From positions 124,001-188,000 of the forward strand of contig NZ_RQIH01000011.1 in NCBI RefSeq assembly GCF_003939025.1: a DNA stretch of 64,000 nt, given 5' to 3'. Below the pieces are notes generated by a model that searched no databases, had not been told where the DNA came from, and saw nothing but the letters and a program-made list of their open reading frames with translations. This document shows positions 42,323 through 51,532 of the stretch, piece after piece; position 1 is the stretch's first letter, and each line of letters begins with the position of its first letter. The DNA comes from Rhizobium sophoriradicis (GTDB taxonomy: Bacteria > Pseudomonadota > Alphaproteobacteria > Rhizobiales > Rhizobiaceae). The position numbers were made by a program, and so were the translations under genes.

Positions 42323-43363
42323 TTAGGCCGCTGCCGAAGCGTCGCCTTCCTTCTCCTTGAGCTCGATCTGGCCTGAATTGGCCAGGCGAATCGCTTCCTG
42401 CGCCACGGCGCGCCGGGCAATGGCGACCTCGCGCGGATTGACGCCGGCCATGCCGCTCTGCAGATCCGATTCGATCATGCGGCGCTGGCGCGGGCTGATG
42501 GCGGAGAGAACCGATTCGCGGATCTCCGGCGGCGAACCGCGCAGCGAGACGGTGAGCACATCCGTCGAGATGTCGTTGAGCAGCAGGACGCGGCTGCGCT
42601 GCGGCATATACATGAGGTCTTCGAACAGGAAGATCTTCGGGCGGACCTTGTTGACAGATTCGCGGCTGATCGATTCGAGCGAGGTGAGCAGCGTGTCGAC
42701 CTGCGGCTTGTCGAGCTCGTTCATGAGGTCGGCGACCTTCGTCGAGCCGGCTGCGTTGCGTTCTGCCTCGACCTCGGCAAGCAGCGTCACCACCTGGTTC
42801 TCGATGATCTGCGCAGCCTTCGGGCTGACGGTCTTCATGTTGACGGTGCGGTTCATGATGTCGGCGCGACGGTTGTCGGGAAGCTGCAGCAGCACCTTGG
42901 CGCCGAAGGAGGAGGGCATCATCGAAAGAATATAGGCGACGGTCTGCGGATGTTCGCGTAGCAGGAACTGCGCGACGAATGCCGGCTCCGCCTCGCTGAG
43001 GCGATCCCAGATCGAGGTCTCGTAGGCCTGGAAGGCCGTGCGGCGGCCGAGCAGGCTGTCGACCTCGTCCGGCGTCAGGCCTTCTTCCAGAATAGCCTCG
43101 ATCGCCTTGGCATTGTCCATCAGTCCGGCGCCCTCGGTGAAGAGGTCCTCGAACTCGGAAACAAGCGACAGCAGTTCGTCCGGCGGAATGGCGCGCAGCG
43201 ACTGGGCAGATGCGATAATGGTCTGCAGCTCGGCCTGGGTAAAATATTTCAACAGCCGGCCGGCGACACCCTTTCCCATGGCGAGAAGGACCGCCGCCGC
43301 CTTTTCAGCCTGGGTCAACGGTTTCCCGGCTAGCGCGCCGCCGAAATCGTCAAAGTCCATCAT
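42323..43363 (-). CDS. fliG: Flagellar motor switch protein FliG
   Basis: A 346-aa switch protein that links the MS ring to the C ring and takes torque from MotA. FliG signatures are visible: LTQAEKAAAVLLAMGKGVAG, FLLREHPQTVAYILSMM (EHPQ motif), and the C-terminal charged helix MIESDLQSG. Start MMDFDDFGG has GGAGAGG upstream. It is in the motA-fliM-fliN-fliG-flhB operon. Confidence 0.97.
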   Translation of the reverse strand: MMDFDDFGGALAGKPLTQAEKAAAVLLAMGKGVAGRLLKYFTQAELQTIIASAQSLRAIPPDELLSLVSEFEDLFTEGAGLMDNAKAIEAILEEGLTPDEVDSLLGRRTAFQAYETSIWDRLSEAEPAFVAQFLLREHPQTVAYILSMMPSSFGAKVLLQLPDNRRADIMNRTVNMKTVSPKAAQIIENQVVTLLAEVEAERNAAGSTKVADLMNELDKPQVDTLLTSLESISRESVNKVRPKIFLFEDLMYMPQRSRVLLLNDISTDVLTVSLRGSPPEIRESVLSAISPRQRRMIESDLQSGMAGVNPREVAIARRAVAQEAIRLANSGQIELKEKEGDASAAA

Positions 43364-43390
43364 GGTCTAACCTCTCCGTCCCCACAGGGA

Positions 43391-43978
43391 TCAGGCTTTT
43401 TTCGTACTCAAAACTTCTATCAGTTTCACGCCGAATCGGGTGTCGTCATTATCAAGCACCGTGATCTCGCCGCGTGCAATCCTGCGGCCGTTCACCATGA
43501 TCTCGACAGGTTCGCCGATTTTCTTGTCGAGAGCGATCGTCGCTCCCTCGTTGAGATTCATCAGGCCGGAGACCTGCATCCGGCTGGTGCCGAGCATGAT
43601 CTGGACATCGATCGGAATGTCCATGATCAGTTCGAAGTTCGAAGTCAGCGCGCTGCCGAGCGGCGCCGGCGCCGCCTCGAACGAAGAGCCGCCGCCGAAA
43701 TCCATGCCGGCAGCCGGGCTGGCATTGCCAGCGCCGAAATCGCCACCGAAATCGTCGCCGCCGAAAGGGGAATCCGAAATCTCGCCGCCAAAGGCGGCCA
43801 GATCCGTTCCTGCTCCGAAGGCATCATTCTCCAGGTCGCCGCCAAACTGCGACAGGTCGCCATCGGCATCCTGCTTCAGCACGCCGCGCAGATCGTCGAT
43901 CGCCTGGTCGAGATCCGCTTCGCTGCCCGGCACATCCAGGGAGAGGTCACTGTTCTGCTGTGTTTTCTTCGTAGCCAT
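43391..43978 (-). CDS. fliN: Flagellar motor switch protein FliN
   Basis: A 195-aa C-ring protein. The C-terminal SpoA/FliN domain is clear (ELIMDIPIDVQIMLGTSRMQ, EIMVNGRRIARGEITVLDND). The N-terminal half is a long acidic, Gly/Phe-rich extension (DDFGGDFGAGNASPAAGMD) not found in enterobacterial FliN. Such extended FliN proteins are usual in rhizobia. It lies about 65 bases after fliM. Confidence 0.95.
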   Translation of the reverse strand: MATKKTQQNSDLSLDVPGSEADLDQAIDDLRGVLKQDADGDLSQFGGDLENDAFGAGTDLAAFGGEISDSPFGGDDFGGDFGAGNASPAAGMDFGGGSSFEAAPAPLGSALTSNFELIMDIPIDVQIMLGTSRMQVSGLMNLNEGATIALDKKIGEPVEIMVNGRRIARGEITVLDNDDTRFGVKLIEVLSTKKA

Positions 43979-44043
43979 GAAATCACTATTCCAGTTGAAA
44001 CTTGCCTCAAACTGCCTTTGCAGCCCAAAGGCCAGAGAACCGA

Positions 44044-44994
44044 CTAATTCATCAAATGACGGATGAGTTCGTCATCCGAGTTCATCGTATCCTTGACGCG
44101 GACCATGTAGTTTTCGCCTGAGCGGCCGAACTCGCAGATATACAATTCCTTGCTGTTGGCGCTGACTTCGACGCGCACTTCGCCGCTGTCGCGGAAGGGA
44201 ATGACGTCGCCGACCATCAGCTTCGATATCGTCCGCAAAGTCAGATCCTGCAGCCTGATCCTGGCCTCGAGCGTGACATGCGAGCGGCGGACCTGGTCGC
44301 CGAGCTGTTCGGTCCATTCGGGAGAGGCGCCGGCGGCCTGGCGCTTCGGCTTCGGCGGCGTCACCTTGGTTTTCAGCAGCGCCGTCTGCGGAACGATCAG
44401 CGAGAATTCCGAAACGATGCCGGCAAGCGTGAGCGACATGTTGATGGCGGCGGCGAATTCGTCCGGCTTGTCTTCCGCCGGCCTCGGGCGCGCGTCATGG
44501 GCGTGCGGGGCCGAAAGGCTCGGTTCGAAACCGCCCGGCGCGTTGACCGCCGAGCGCAGCACCTTGGCGATCTTGTCGAAGACCATGACCGCCAGATCGA
44601 GTTCGATGATCGAGAGCAGCCGGTCGGCCGGTTCCTCGATCGTATCGGCGGTGGCGCCGAGCAGGTGCTCCATCAGCGTGATGACGAAACCATTGCCGCA
44701 GGCAAGCGTGACGTTCTGCGACCAGTTGCGTAACGTCGCATCGACAAGGGTGACGTTGGCGCTGAGGTCATCGATCAGGTGGTTCTTGTAGCCGATCTCG
44801 CAGCCGAGATAATTGACCGTCACATCGAGGCCGGTCTCGCTTTTGATGACATCGGGAAAGAACTCGCTGTAGACCTCTCCGAAGGCGCTGCAGATCTTGG
44901 ACACGCGGCCTCTGTCGCCGAGCCCGCCTGTCAGCTTGGCGAGAAGGGCAGGATCCATTGCCGGTTTGTCATGCGAAGCATCGCTCATGGTCAT
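44044..44994 (-). CDS. fliM: Flagellar motor switch protein FliM
   Basis: A 316-aa C-ring protein. The middle CheC-like domain and the C-terminal SpoA domain (SHVTLEARIRLQDLTLRTIS) can be recognised, though it is divergent from the enterobacterial protein. Its N-terminus is where CheY2-P would bind. The start directly abuts the motA stop (TAA ATG), so the two are translationally coupled; a second ATG lies two codons in. Confidence 0.93.
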   Translation of the reverse strand: MTMSDASHDKPAMDPALLAKLTGGLGDRGRVSKICSAFGEVYSEFFPDVIKSETGLDVTVNYLGCEIGYKNHLIDDLSANVTLVDATLRNWSQNVTLACGNGFVITLMEHLLGATADTIEEPADRLLSIIELDLAVMVFDKIAKVLRSAVNAPGGFEPSLSAPHAHDARPRPAEDKPDEFAAAINMSLTLAGIVSEFSLIVPQTALLKTKVTPPKPKRQAAGASPEWTEQLGDQVRRSHVTLEARIRLQDLTLRTISKLMVGDVIPFRDSGEVRVEVSANSKELYICEFGRSGENYMVRVKDTMNSDDELIRHLMN

Positions 44995-45867
44995 TTAAGC
45001 CGCCTTGTTTTCGCCGCCTGGGTTCATCATTTCCTGTTCGACTGCATCGATAGACGGACGCTCGTAAGCCGAGATCGTCTTGCGGCCGTATTCGAGAGCC
45101 ACCTGCGGCACCGAACCGTTCATATAGGCCAGCAGGGTCTGCTTGACGATCACGTAGAGGCGATGCTGCTTGTTGCGGACGACCTTGATCTGGGAGACCA
45201 GCGGCGAGCAAAGGCAGTAGGACAACAGAATGCCGAGGAAGGTGCCGACCAGCGCCGAGCCAATCAGGTGGCCGAGCACTTCGGGCGAATCGTTGATGTG
45301 GGCCATCGCCTTGATGACGCCGAGAACGGCCGCGACGATACCGATTGCAGGAAAAGAGTCGCCCATGATCTGGATCGCGTGATAGGGCTTCATCTTGTCG
45401 TGCATGATGGTGTTGAGCTCTTCATCCATCAGCGCCTCGATTTCGTGGCTGCGCGCGTTGCCGATGATGATAAGGCGGACGTAATCGCAGATGAAGGCCG
45501 TCAGTTCCTTGTTCTTCAGAACCGTGGGTGCCTGCTGGAAGATCGTCGATTCGGCCGGATTGTCGATATGGGCTTCGATTTCGTTTCGCGACTTGGTGCG
45601 CAGGTCGCGCATCAGCGAATACAGCACGCCGAGCGTGTCGAGATAATTGCGCTCCTTCGGCACGGCGTGCTTGAAGGCTTCGCCGAGCGCCTTGCCGGAA
45701 TCTTTCACCACCTTCATTGGATTGGCCATGATGAAGCTGCCGAGACCCGCGCCGCCGATGATGACGAATTCGAAGGGCTGGAACAGCGCCTCCACATGGC
45801 CGCCCATCGCCATGAAGCTGCCGATGACACAGCCGCAAGTCACTATAAATCCGATAATGATGTTCAT
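44995..45867 (-). CDS. motA: Flagellar motor stator protein MotA
   Basis: A 290-aa proton-driven stator subunit. It has four membrane helices (starting MNIIIGFIVTCGCVIGSFMA) and the large cytoplasmic loop that interacts with FliG. The longer frame to 46014 lacks homology; the ATG at 45867 matches the family start. It is the first gene of the minus-strand switch operon, divergent from flgF. Its partner motB lies at the right edge of the window. Confidence 0.97.
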   Translation of the reverse strand: MNIIIGFIVTCGCVIGSFMAMGGHVEALFQPFEFVIIGGAGLGSFIMANPMKVVKDSGKALGEAFKHAVPKERNYLDTLGVLYSLMRDLRTKSRNEIEAHIDNPAESTIFQQAPTVLKNKELTAFICDYVRLIIIGNARSHEIEALMDEELNTIMHDKMKPYHAIQIMGDSFPAIGIVAAVLGVIKAMAHINDSPEVLGHLIGSALVGTFLGILLSYCLCSPLVSQIKVVRNKQHRLYVIVKQTLLAYMNGSVPQVALEYGRKTISAYERPSIDAVEQEMMNPGGENKAA

Positions 45868-46121
45868 CGTCAGCCCAATCTGAACGTTGCTTTTCTTTGA
45901 GACCGATAGGGTTTCTGCCTTGCGTGAGGCTGATGAAAAGGCCGCATGCAGGCATTTCAGCGTGCCAGCTTCGCGCAAGCATCTGCCGTCAATCTGAAGG
46001 AGACGAATGGGCATTCGCGCCCGTTTCTGAGATGCCGCCTCAGCGAAATTCCGGCCGAACCAGATCAGACGACGCCCGGCTTTTCGTTCCGTTCATCGCC
46101 AATGCTTGGAGCTTTCCGACA
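45868..46121. promoter_or_regulatory. Divergent promoter region between motA and flgF
   Basis: A 254-base non-coding region between two divergent flagellar operons. It must contain two promoters, probably controlled by VisNR/Rem as in S. meliloti. Individual boxes cannot be assigned by eye. Confidence 0.4.
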
Positions 46122-46856
46122 ATGCAATCCGGTCTTTATGTTTCTCTGTCGTCGCAGATGGCGCTCGAAAAGCGCCTGAACACCATCGCAGACAACATGG
46201 CGAACGTGAACACGACCGGTTTTCGCGCCACCGAGGTGAAGTTCGACGAGATGGTGGCGGCCACCAAGAACAAGCTCAACACCAAGGTTGCCTTCGTCTC
46301 CCAGGGCAATGATTATCTGAACGAGCAGAACGGCGAGCTGCAGCATACCGGCAACATGCTCGATTTCGCCATCAAGGGCGATGCCTGGTTTGCGCTCGAT
46401 ACGCCGGCCGGCCGCGTGCTGACGCGGGACGGCCGCTTCACGATCAAGGACACCGGCGAGCTCGTCTCGATCCGGGGATATCCGGTTCTCGACGCCGGCG
46501 GCGCGCCGATCCAGCTCGATACGAAAGCCGGCGAGCCGGCGGTCGGAACCGACGGCGTCATCTATCAGACCGGCCGTCAGGTCGGATCGCTCGGGCTGTT
46601 CGAGGCCGATATCAGCAAAGGTTACCTGCGCTACGAAAACAGCGGCATCATGACCACCGATCAGCCGCGCGCCGTCGTCGACCGCTTCAATGTCGGCGTC
46701 GAGCAGGGATACCTGGAAAACTCCAACGTCAACGCCATGCGCGAGATCACCCAGCTGATCGAGGTCAACCGCGCCTTTGAGAGCATCTCGTCGCTGATGC
46801 GCGACAGCGAGGATTCGTTCAAGGAAGCCGTCCAGACGCTTGGGGGCAGCCGCTAA
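46122..46856 (+). CDS. flgF: Flagellar proximal rod protein FlgF
   Basis: A 244-aa rod protein of the FlgEFG family. The N-terminal motif ALEKRLNTIADNMANVNTTG and the C-terminal MREITQLIEVNRAFESISSL heptad regions are both visible. The start at 46122 (MQSGLYVSLSSQM) is chosen by homology over the longer frame. Its TAA stop overlaps the first base of a palindromic repeat. Confidence 0.94.
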   Translation: MQSGLYVSLSSQMALEKRLNTIADNMANVNTTGFRATEVKFDEMVAATKNKLNTKVAFVSQGNDYLNEQNGELQHTGNMLDFAIKGDAWFALDTPAGRVLTRDGRFTIKDTGELVSIRGYPVLDAGGAPIQLDTKAGEPAVGTDGVIYQTGRQVGSLGLFEADISKGYLRYENSGIMTTDQPRAVVDRFNVGVEQGYLENSNVNAMREITQLIEVNRAFESISSLMRDSEDSFKEAVQTLGGSR

Positions 46857-46904
46857 TGCATGTCGCCCAAAAGTGTGCAGTGGTTTTGGGAGGACGGCAT
46901 GCAT
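46856..46904 (+). repeat. Palindromic intergenic repeat, copy B
   Basis: ATGCATGTCGCCCAAAA pairs imperfectly with TTTTGGGAGGACGGCATGCAT around an 11-base loop, giving a strong hairpin. It matches copy A between fliG and flhB. It begins at the last base of the flgF stop codon and lies between flgF and fliI. Confidence 0.75.
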
Positions 46905-46951
46905 AAGAACAACGACCGAAAATGCATCGCATTTTCGGGTGGGATTGAAGC

Positions 46952-48346
46952 ATGAGCACGCTACTGTCCGAGGACGGCCTTTCCCCGAAGCTGGCGCATT
47001 TGGCGGGTCTCGTCGACCAATATGCATCGCCGGAGTTCGCGGTCGCTCATGGCGGTCGTGTGCAGACCATTGCCGCCGGCCACTATACCGTTCGCGGTCT
47101 TTCCCGCCATGTTCGTCTCGGCGAGTTCGTGGCGCATAAATCCGCCTCCGGCGTCCATCTCGGCGAGGTCGTTCGTGTCGAGCCGGAGCTGATCTACGTC
47201 TGCCCGATCGAACCCGGCGAGCCGATCGGCATCCATGATACCGTCATCCGCAAGGGCGCCTTCCGCATTTCGCCGTCCGACAGCTGGTGCGGGCGCACCG
47301 TCAATTCGCTTTGCGAGCCGATTGACGGGCTGGGTCCGATCGTCGAAGGCCTCGATCGCCGCTCGATCTCAAACACCGCGCCGCCGTCGATGACCCGCCA
47401 GCGCGTCGGGACCGGCTTCAAGACCGGCGTGCGCGCCATCGATATCTTCTCGCCGCTCTGCCTCGGGCAGCGCCTCGGCATCTTCGCCGGATCGGGGGTC
47501 GGCAAGTCGACGCTTCTGTCGATGCTCGCCCGCGCCGACGCCTTCGACAAGGTCGTCATCGCGCTCGTTGGCGAACGCGGCCGCGAGGTGCGCGAATTCA
47601 TCGAGGATACGCTCGGCAGCAACATGAAGAAGGCGATCGCCGTCGTTGCGACCAGCGACGAAAGCCCGATGCTGCGCAAGATGGCGCCGCTGACGGCGAT
47701 CACCATTGCCGAGCATTTCCGCGACAAGGGCGAGAACGTCCTCTTCATCGTCGACAGCGTCACCCGCTTCGCCCACGCGATCCGCGAGGTGGCGACCGCC
47801 TCCGGCGAGCCGCCGATCGCCCGCGGTTATCCCGCTTCGGTCTTCACCGAACTGCCGCGCCTGCTGGAGCGCGCCGGTCCAGGCCCCGAGGGCGCCGGCA
47901 CGATTACCGCGATCATCTCGATCCTCGTCGACGGCGACAATCACAACGACCCGATCGCCGATTCGACGCGCGGCATCCTCGACGGCCATATCGTCCTGCA
48001 GCGCAGCCTCGCCGAAGAGGGACGTTATCCGCCGATCGATCCGCTCGCATCGATCTCGCGTCTTGCCCGCAAGGCCTGGACGCCGGACCAGGAAAAGCTG
48101 GTGTCGCGGCTGAAAGTGTTGATCCACCGCTTCGAGGAGACGCGAGACCTGCGCCTGATCGGCGGTTACCGCCAGGGCGCCGATCCCGATCTCGACATGG
48201 CGGTCAAGCAGGTCCCCATCATTTACGACGTCCTGAAACAGGCGCCGGGCGATCGTGAGTCGGTCGACGCCTTTGCCGATCTCGCCGGCGCGCTGAAGGC
48301 TGCAGCCGGCATGGGCAATCAGGGCGCGCCCATCCAGAGGAGATAG
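46952..48346 (+). CDS. fliI: Flagellum-specific ATPase FliI
   Basis: A 464-aa ATPase that powers flagellar type III export. The Walker A motif is at about residues 179-187 (GIFAGSGVGKST), with VVIALVGERGREVREFIED and LFIVDSVTRFAHAIREV downstream. Length and the C-terminal PIIYDVLKQ region match the family. It is followed 2 bases later by a GTG-started small gene. Confidence 0.97.
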   Translation: MSTLLSEDGLSPKLAHLAGLVDQYASPEFAVAHGGRVQTIAAGHYTVRGLSRHVRLGEFVAHKSASGVHLGEVVRVEPELIYVCPIEPGEPIGIHDTVIRKGAFRISPSDSWCGRTVNSLCEPIDGLGPIVEGLDRRSISNTAPPSMTRQRVGTGFKTGVRAIDIFSPLCLGQRLGIFAGSGVGKSTLLSMLARADAFDKVVIALVGERGREVREFIEDTLGSNMKKAIAVVATSDESPMLRKMAPLTAITIAEHFRDKGENVLFIVDSVTRFAHAIREVATASGEPPIARGYPASVFTELPRLLERAGPGPEGAGTITAIISILVDGDNHNDPIADSTRGILDGHIVLQRSLAEEGRYPPIDPLASISRLARKAWTPDQEKLVSRLKVLIHRFEETRDLRLIGGYRQGADPDLDMAVKQVPIIYDVLKQAPGDRESVDAFADLAGALKAAAGMGNQGAPIQRR

Positions 48347-48348
48347 AC

Positions 48349-48891
48349 GTGGCTGAATTCGACGACGAACGCATCGCTTCCCTGAAGCAGCGCAGGAAGG
48401 CCGCCTTCCTGGATCGGTTTCTCACCGTCGCCGGCCTGGCGCTTGCCGGCGCTTCGGCCTTTTTCCCTTGGTACGTCTTCTTCAACGCAGAGAAGTTCGG
48501 CATCAACGTCGCCGCCAGCAGCAACTCGCGCGAACTGCCGGATTGGCCCGCCCGCAACGTCCTCAGCGTCTCGCCGCTTGCCATGGTCAACAAGAACGAG
48601 GCAGCCAAGAAGGTTCCGCCGATCGATCCGCTGACGACGGCAACGGTCTCCAATCTCGGCAAAGCGCGTGACGGCGGCGACTTGCTGGAAGAGCAGCCGT
48701 TCCCCGGCAAGTCTTCCTTCCGCCTGCTGCATGTCTCCAACGGCCGGGCGCTGATCGAGGATCCCTCGGGCATGTATGTGGTGCGCATCGGCTCGATCCT
48801 GCCCGACGAAAGCCGCCTTGCGACGCTGGAGCAGCGGGACGGCAAGTGGGTGATCATCACCTCCAAGGGTGAGATCTACAAGAACGACTGA
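48349..48891 (+). CDS. Uncharacterised membrane protein of the flagellar locus
   Basis: A 180-aa protein I do not recognise. It has a basic N-terminus (residues 1-22), one membrane helix near 24-42 (FLTVAGLALAGASAFFPWYV) and a periplasmic-looking rest with ISRNTI-like folds absent; the C-terminal part is beta-rich (SGMYVVRIGSILPDESRLAT, KWVIITSKGEIYKND). The start is GTG, 2 bases after fliI, with GAGGAG upstream, so it is co-translated with fliI. A terminator follows. A role in motility is inferred from position only. Confidence 0.8.
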   Translation: MAEFDDERIASLKQRRKAAFLDRFLTVAGLALAGASAFFPWYVFFNAEKFGINVAASSNSRELPDWPARNVLSVSPLAMVNKNEAAKKVPPIDPLTTATVSNLGKARDGGDLLEEQPFPGKSSFRLLHVSNGRALIEDPSGMYVVRIGSILPDESRLATLEQRDGKWVIITSKGEIYKND

Positions 48892-48916
48892 ACCTCTTCG
48901 GAATGCCAAAGGCAAC

Positions 48917-48955
48917 AGGGGCTCCGCCGCAGGCCGGCAGGAGCCCTTTCTCTTG
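48917..48955 (+). terminator. Intrinsic terminator after the fliI operon
   Basis: GGGCTCC and GGAGCCC form a 7-base stem with a 14-base loop followed by TTTCTCTT. It lies 26 bases after the stop of the small gene following fliI and separates that unit from flgB. Confidence 0.7.
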
Positions 48956-49065
48956 TGCGGCCCCCTCTTATGCGAGCTCGCCGAAAGCGCCGCCAGCCCG
49001 ATTTCCGGTAAGTCCCACGCAAGATTACCGCACTAGGTTCGGGCTAGTAAAAACGGAGAGTTCTC

Positions 49066-49458
49066 ATGCAACCGATCCAACTTTTCGACTTGGCTTCGCG
49101 ACAGGCGGAATGGCTGACGATTCGTCAGCAGGTTGTTGCCGGCAATATCGCGAATGCCAATACCCCGAAATTCCGCGCCAAGGACGTCACGCCGTTTGAC
49201 GCCGTGCTTGATAGGTCCGACATCGCCATGGCGCGCACCAATCCGGCGCATCTGAGCGGCAACGATTTCAGCGACAGCGGCGATATCGACGTCAAGGACG
49301 CCGCGCTCGACCAGGAGATCGGCATCCAGGAATCCGGCAACACCGTCGGACTGGCCGAGGAGCTTTCGAAGTCGGGCGACATCAAACGCCAGTACGATCT
49401 GAACACCTCGCTGGTCAGCTCCTTCAACCGCATGATGCTGATGACCGTCAGGAAGTAA
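49066..49458 (+). CDS. flgB: Flagellar proximal rod protein FlgB
   Basis: A 130-aa rod protein. The N-terminal motif LFDLASRQAEWLTIRQQVVA is followed by NIANANTPKFRAKDV, and the C-terminal KRQYDLNTSLVSSFNRMMLM heptads match the family. A GGAGAG site lies upstream of the ATG. It opens a long rod/ring operon that runs through fliP. Confidence 0.96.
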   Translation: MQPIQLFDLASRQAEWLTIRQQVVAGNIANANTPKFRAKDVTPFDAVLDRSDIAMARTNPAHLSGNDFSDSGDIDVKDAALDQEIGIQESGNTVGLAEELSKSGDIKRQYDLNTSLVSSFNRMMLMTVRK

Positions 49459-49463
49459 TTGTC

Positions 49464-49880
49464 ATGGATCCGCTTTCCGCCGCTATGAAAATCGCCGGTT
49501 CGGGGCTCGAGGCGCAATCGACGCGTCTGCGCATCGTCTCGGAAAACATCGCCAACGCCCGTTCGACCGGCGATACGCCAGGTGCCGACCCCTATCGCCG
49601 CAAGACGATCACCTTCGGCCAGCAGATGGACCGCGCAAGCGGCGTCGAGACGGTCAATGTCAAGAAGGTCGGCGTCGACGAAGGCGATTTCAGCACCGAA
49701 TTCGACCCCAGCAACCCGGCTGCGGACCAGAAGGGCGTCGTCAAGCTGCCGAACGTCAACATCCTGGTCGAGATGGCCGACATGCGTGAAGCCAACCGCT
49801 CCTACGACGCCAACCTGCAGACCATCAAGCAGACCCGCGACCTCATTTCGTCCACGATCGATCTTCTGAAGAGCCAATAA
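49464..49880 (+). CDS. flgC: Flagellar proximal rod protein FlgC
   Basis: A 138-aa rod protein starting MDPLSAAMKIAGSGLEAQST. It has the family motif RLRIVSENIANARSTGDTPG and the C-terminal EMADMREANRSYDANLQTIK. It follows flgB by 5 bases and is followed by fliE after 3. Confidence 0.97.
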   Translation: MDPLSAAMKIAGSGLEAQSTRLRIVSENIANARSTGDTPGADPYRRKTITFGQQMDRASGVETVNVKKVGVDEGDFSTEFDPSNPAADQKGVVKLPNVNILVEMADMREANRSYDANLQTIKQTRDLISSTIDLLKSQ

Positions 49881-49883
49881 TAA

Positions 49884-50225
49884 ATGATCAGCAGCGTCCA
49901 GAATGTCAGCAACCTTTCGATGACCCGTGCGCTCGGCGCCGTCGACACCGAAAATTCCGCCTCATCGTCCGCAACGACCATGCCGGGCACCGCGGGTGCG
50001 GCCAACGGCATGAGCTTCGCCTCCGTCATGGGCAACATGGCGACCGAGGCCGTCAACAGCCTGAAGGGCGCCGAAAGCATGTCCTTTGCTGGCATCAAGG
50101 GCACGGCGACGACCCGTGAAGTCGTCGATTCCATGCTCCAGGCCGAGCAGACGCTGCAGACTGCGATTGCCATCCGCGACAAGGTCGTCTCGGCCTTTCT
50201 CGAAGTCACCAAGATGCAGATGTAA
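49884..50225 (+). CDS. fliE: Flagellar hook-basal body complex protein FliE
   Basis: A 113-aa protein that joins the MS ring and rod. The C-terminal family motif is visible: REVVDSMLQAEQTLQTAIAI then RDKVVSAFLEVTKMQM. The first half is low-complexity, as usual. It is set between flgC and flgG. Confidence 0.95.
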   Translation: MISSVQNVSNLSMTRALGAVDTENSASSSATTMPGTAGAANGMSFASVMGNMATEAVNSLKGAESMSFAGIKGTATTREVVDSMLQAEQTLQTAIAIRDKVVSAFLEVTKMQM

Positions 50226-50244
50226 CTGATTTGAGGACGAACAC

Positions 50245-51033
50245 ATGAGAGCGCTCGCCATTGCAGCAACGGGCATGGATGCCCAGCAGACCAATCTGGA
50301 AGTCATCGCGAACAACATCGCCAACATCAACACCACAGGCTTCAAGCGCGCCCGCGCCGAGTTCACGGATCTGCTCTATCAGACCGAGCGCGCCAAGGGC
50401 GTCGCCAACCGCGCCAACCAGGCCGTCGTTCCCGAAGGCGCCAATATCGGTCTCGGCGTTCAGACGTCTGCGGTGCGCAATCTGCATCTCCAGGGCGAAC
50501 TCACCCAGACAGGCAACGATCTCGACATAGCGCTGATCGGCAAGGGCTTCTTCCAGATCCAGTCGACCGACGGCACCACGCTCTATACCCGCGCCGGCGC
50601 CTTCAACAAGAACGACCAGGGCCAGCTCGTCACGATCGACGGCTATGAAGTTCTGCCCGGCATCACCATTCCGCAGGGTTCGACCGAACTGACCATCAGC
50701 CGCTCCGGCGAGGTCTCGGTCAAGCTGCCGGGCGCCACCGATGCGACCGTGCTTGGCCAGCTGACGCTTGCCGACTTCGTCAACGAGGCGGGCCTGCAGC
50801 CGATCGGTGACAACCTCTTCCAGGAAACGGCAGCCTCCGGCGAGGCCGTCGTCGGCAATCCCGACGAGGAAGGCTTCGGCTACATGAAGCAGGGCTATCT
50901 GGAATCCTCGAACGTCGACCCGGTGAAGGAAATCACCGAGCTGATATCGGCCCAGCGCGCTTACGAAATGAATTCCAAGGTGATCACCACCGCTGATGAA
51001 ATGGCCTCCATCGTCAGCAAGAACCTGAAGTAG
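50245..51033 (+). CDS. flgG: Flagellar distal rod protein FlgG
   Basis: A 262-aa distal rod subunit, the usual length. The N-terminus MRALAIAATGMDAQQTNLEV and NIANINTTGFKRARAEFTDL are diagnostic. The C-terminal YLESSNVDPVKEITELISAQ segment completes the coiled coil. An AGGAC site precedes the ATG. Confidence 0.97.
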   Translation: MRALAIAATGMDAQQTNLEVIANNIANINTTGFKRARAEFTDLLYQTERAKGVANRANQAVVPEGANIGLGVQTSAVRNLHLQGELTQTGNDLDIALIGKGFFQIQSTDGTTLYTRAGAFNKNDQGQLVTIDGYEVLPGITIPQGSTELTISRSGEVSVKLPGATDATVLGQLTLADFVNEAGLQPIGDNLFQETAASGEAVVGNPDEEGFGYMKQGYLESSNVDPVKEITELISAQRAYEMNSKVITTADEMASIVSKNLK

Positions 51034-51049
51034 AGGGAAGGGCCGAAAC

Positions 51050-51532
51050 ATGATGTTTTGCCGGGCAGGACACATCTCGGGATGGGTGGCGGCAGCCATG
51101 ATCGCAGTCGCGGGCATCGTCATGCCCGCAGGCGCCGACGCCGGCATGGGTTATGCCGTCGTCCCGACGACAATCATCTACCCCGGCGATACATTGTCGG
51201 CCAGCCAGCTTCAGGAGGTCGAGGTCACCAACCCCAACCTTGCCGGCGATTTTGCCAAATCCATTTCCCAGGTCGAAGGCCTGGTCTCCAAGCGCACGCT
51301 GCTGCCGGGCCGCACGATCGCGGTTTCGGGTCTGCGCGAACCCTATACGGTCACGCGCGGCTCTTCGATCCGCCTGGTCTTCTCGCTCGGCCCGATGACG
51401 ATCTCGGCCGCCGGCACGCCGCTCGAAGACGGCGCCACCGGGCAACTCATCCGCGCCCGCAATATGGATTCCGGCGTCATCGTCAGCGGTACGGTGCTTG
51501 CGGACGGCACCGTCCATGTGAGGGCAAAATGA
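51050..51532 (+). CDS. flgA: Flagellar P-ring assembly chaperone FlgA
   Basis: A 160-aa periplasmic chaperone for FlgI. It has an N-terminal signal peptide (MMFCRAGHISGWVAAAMIAV, cleavage near residue 31) and an SAF-like beta-clip domain (LVSKRTLLPGRTIAVSGLRE, LIRARNMDSGVIVSGTVLAD). Its stop overlaps the flgI start by 4 bases, fitting joint production with its client. Confidence 0.93.
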   Translation: MMFCRAGHISGWVAAAMIAVAGIVMPAGADAGMGYAVVPTTIIYPGDTLSASQLQEVEVTNPNLAGDFAKSISQVEGLVSKRTLLPGRTIAVSGLREPYTVTRGSSIRLVFSLGPMTISAAGTPLEDGATGQLIRARNMDSGVIVSGTVLADGTVHVRAK

